Assembly (NCBI GenBank): GCA_029562645.1 | Contig: JAKQUI010000001.1 | Coordinates: 62,001-126,000, forward strand | Length of the DNA: 64,000 nt | Source of the DNA: Spirochaetota bacterium | GTDB taxonomy: Bacteria; Spirochaetota; UBA4802; JAKQUI01 | Reading direction: 5' to 3' | In this document: one piece after another, positions 62,492 through 64,000 of the stretch | How positions within the stretch are numbered: the first letter of the stretch is position 1 | Layout: each line of letters starts with the position of its first letter | Made by a program: the position numbers and the translations under genes | Notes under the pieces: model-generated | What the model was told of the DNA's origin: nothing | The model's database searches: none | The model's input: the letters and a program-made list of their open reading frames with translations, nothing else

Positions 62492-63535
62492 CTAGAATTT
62501 TTTCACCGCGCACATGCCGGGCCCCTTCTCGGCCAGAAAGGCGATCGCGGCCGCCAGCCGCGTGCTGTCCACCAGGTAGGTGGCGTGCTCGAGCGTGAGC
62601 AGCATCGCGCCGTGGGCCATCCCGGCGATCTTCAGTTGCGCCGGGAGCTTGACCAGGTGGCGCGGCCCGGTGAGGACCGCCCAGAGCCCCTCGCGGTCCT
62701 CGTAGAGCATGCCCCCCGGGAAGAAGGCCACATCCGCGATATCGCGGAACTTGAACACCTCGCGCTTCTTCTTGTCGGGAACGGAGAGCTCCACGAGCTG
62801 CCACATCCCGATGATGCCGGAGACATACCAGAGCCGGTTGTTCTCGAACCACATCCGGGGCGAGTTCACCTTGATGTCCTTCATGAAGAGCGAATCGGCG
62901 GCCAGGTCCACGATGTTCGCCGTGTAGTCGCCCGCGATGCCGAGGATCACCATCATCGTCGTGCCGCTCTTGTAGAGATGGGAATAATACGGCACCCCGA
63001 TGAAGGGCGGCTGGATCTTGTCCCGCCCCGCCACGACGGCGATCTTCCGGTCCGCGATCGAATAGCGATGCAGTTGGCGGCCGACGAAATAGAACACGGC
63101 GTCGTCGGACACCGCCAGGGAATCGGCCTTGTCCTTTTTATCCTGGGAGACGACGACGCTCGACTCCGATGCGCCGCCCTTCCCGAAGATCCGCAGCTCG
63201 AGGCCGTTCGTGGCCGCGATGCGGCCGGTTGCCGGATCGCACGCAAGGTGCTTGAATTGCGCGGGAACGTCGATGGACGCCGCGCAGGGATGATGGAGCC
63301 GCACCGTATTGTCCGAGCGCGTGTAGATCACGTTCCCGGAGGCGACGGGCTCCCCCTTCTTGAACTTCGCGATCTTCGAGGAGAGCACCAGGCCCTCGGC
63401 CGCACGCAGCGTCCCCTCCTCGATGGCGCCCTGCCGGTAGGCCTCGATGCCCTTGAGCATCTTCGATTCGTGCTCGGGGGAGCACCCGAGCGCCGCCGCG
63501 AACGCGACGCCCACAAGGAATATGCGATGATTCAT
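62492..63535 (-). CDS. Uncharacterised lipoprotein, possibly beta-propeller
   Basis: A 347-residue protein with lipoprotein signal MNHRIFLVGVAFAAALGC. A short helical repeat-like part (YRQGAIEEGTLRAAEGLVLS) is followed by a chain of four-stranded-looking units (NTVRLHHP, LAVSDDAVFYFVGRQLHRYS, NRLWYVSGIIGMWQLVELS, MLYEDREGLWAVLTGPRHLVKL) that suggest a propeller. No family is assigned. It is followed by UspA, NAD kinase and recN in one run and preceded by the Mrr-like gene (7 bp). Confidence 0.82.
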   Translation of the reverse strand: MNHRIFLVGVAFAAALGCSPEHESKMLKGIEAYRQGAIEEGTLRAAEGLVLSSKIAKFKKGEPVASGNVIYTRSDNTVRLHHPCAASIDVPAQFKHLACDPATGRIAATNGLELRIFGKGGASESSVVVSQDKKDKADSLAVSDDAVFYFVGRQLHRYSIADRKIAVVAGRDKIQPPFIGVPYYSHLYKSGTTMMVILGIAGDYTANIVDLAADSLFMKDIKVNSPRMWFENNRLWYVSGIIGMWQLVELSVPDKKKREVFKFRDIADVAFFPGGMLYEDREGLWAVLTGPRHLVKLPAQLKIAGMAHGAMLLTLEHATYLVDSTRLAAAIAFLAEKGPGMCAVKKF

Positions 63536-63542
63536 GAAGTCC

Positions 63543-64000
63543 TCACTCGTTCTTGGCGGTCTTCGCCTTGATCTTCTCCACCGCCTTGTCGAGGAAGGTG
63601 GAATCGTAGAGCTCGACCATCCGCGACGACGCGGACGAACGGGCCCGGATGCTGAATTTGGACGTGGTGATGTACATGCCGCTCTTGCACTTCTCGGCGC
63701 CGATCGTGCGGTGGAAGTTGATGATTTGCCCCTCGGTGATCTCCTTCGTGGTGCGGTTGAAGACGATGAGGACCGGCGGCTCGTTGATCCGCTTGATGTT
63801 GAAGGCCTTGTACACGTACTCGTTGTGCGACACTTCCTTTTTCGAGACGATATTGTAGTTGAGCCGCGAGATCACCTCCTGGATGAGCGGCTGCAGCTCC
63901 GTGATCGAGGAGGTGAAGAACGATTTGAGGTTGGGGTTGTTCAGGATGTTCTGGTACTCCTCGAGCTTGAGCCGGGTGCTTCGGAAATCCGAGTTGATCC
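63543..64000 (-). CDS. Mrr-like restriction-endonuclease-fold domain protein (N-terminus outside window)
   Basis: The frame is open from the window edge to the stop at 63543, so only the last 152 codons are seen. The C-terminal part (PVLIVFNRTTKEITEGQIINFHRTIGAEKCKSGMYITTSKFSIRA, then VELYDSTFLDKAVEKI) resembles the core of Mrr-like endonuclease folds, in which a GxxxTTSxF stretch precedes an IELIDGxxL strand. The catalytic Asp/Gln-x-Lys motif is not clear here; IVFNRTT occupies its usual place. It could be an inactive nuclease-fold domain in a larger protein. It is cotranscribed with the following lipoprotein gene. Confidence 0.7.
   Translation of the reverse strand, partial: INSDFRSTRLKLEEYQNILNNPNLKSFFTSSITELQPLIQEVISRLNYNIVSKKEVSHNEYVYKAFNIKRINEPPVLIVFNRTTKEITEGQIINFHRTIGAEKCKSGMYITTSKFSIRARSSASSRMVELYDSTFLDKAVEKIKAKTAKNE

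Noticed and set aside
63543-64000. Mrr-like fragment considered as the edge of a defence island
   Set aside because: The neighbours are housekeeping and stress genes, and the catalytic motif is not evident; the fragment alone does not support a defence role.

Overview
The window is about 64 kb of G+C-rich, gene-dense bacterial chromosome, complete except for a truncated gene at each edge. No rRNA, tRNA, CRISPR array, insertion sequence or prophage was seen, and no gene-free stretch exceeds about 300 bp. The gene set points to a spirochaete, probably on the Leptospira side of the phylum. The pointers are an LruC-domain lipoprotein, two copies of a small family resembling leptospiral DUF1564, a 7TM-DISM receptor fused to a SpoIIE-type phosphatase, many lipoproteins and several sensory proteins. 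This placement is inference from family memory, not a search result.

Layout. 1-8.7 kb (minus strand): a truncated nucleotide-sugar epimerase, a signal-peptidase-I-like protein lacking both catalytic residues, a chemotaxis receptor, an MBL hydrolase, threonine synthase, homoserine dehydrogenase and poly(A) polymerase. 8.8-15 kb: an RND efflux pump (lipoprotein adaptor and permease on plus, TolC-like channel on minus), with a small ribbon-helix-helix-like gene between permease and channel. 15-26 kb: YjdF-type membrane protein, GAF-adenylate cyclase, lipoprotein, GDP-mannose dehydratase, a three-gene partner-switching module (STAS antagonist, anti-sigma kinase, dCache-HAMP-PP2C phosphatase), a lipoprotein, and a CoA-transferase/GNAT fusion preceded by a 29-residue zinc-ribbon microprotein. 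26-36 kb: the LruC-domain protein, then a minus-strand surface-glycan operon (DISM phosphatase, Cys-rich protein, O-antigen ligase, WecA-like transferase, DegT aminotransferase, CapD-like dehydratase) closed by a terminator.

36-40 kb: alaS-asnS. 40-50 kb: small exported proteins, a candidate 79-nt small RNA, a GIY-YIG protein, an operon of a hybrid histidine kinase with two cell-wall hydrolases, a PPP phosphatase and mnmA. 50-56 kb (mostly plus): a YheT-like hydrolase, the second ribbon-helix-helix-like paralogue (minus), tatD, nadB, acylphosphatase and a lipoprotein. 56-64 kb (minus): an Mrr-like protein (truncated), a lipoprotein, UspA, NAD kinase, recN, an orphan metallopeptidase, a DUF2934-like protein and a P-type ATPase.

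The most unusual signals are these. The two DUF1564-like paralogues align without gaps and are linked to a GATAACTATC element, which also spans the predicted start of transcription of one copy. The possible 79-nt RNA has a near-consensus promoter. The signal peptidase fold appears catalytically dead. The zinc-ribbon microprotein is translationally coupled to the CoA-transferase/GNAT fusion.
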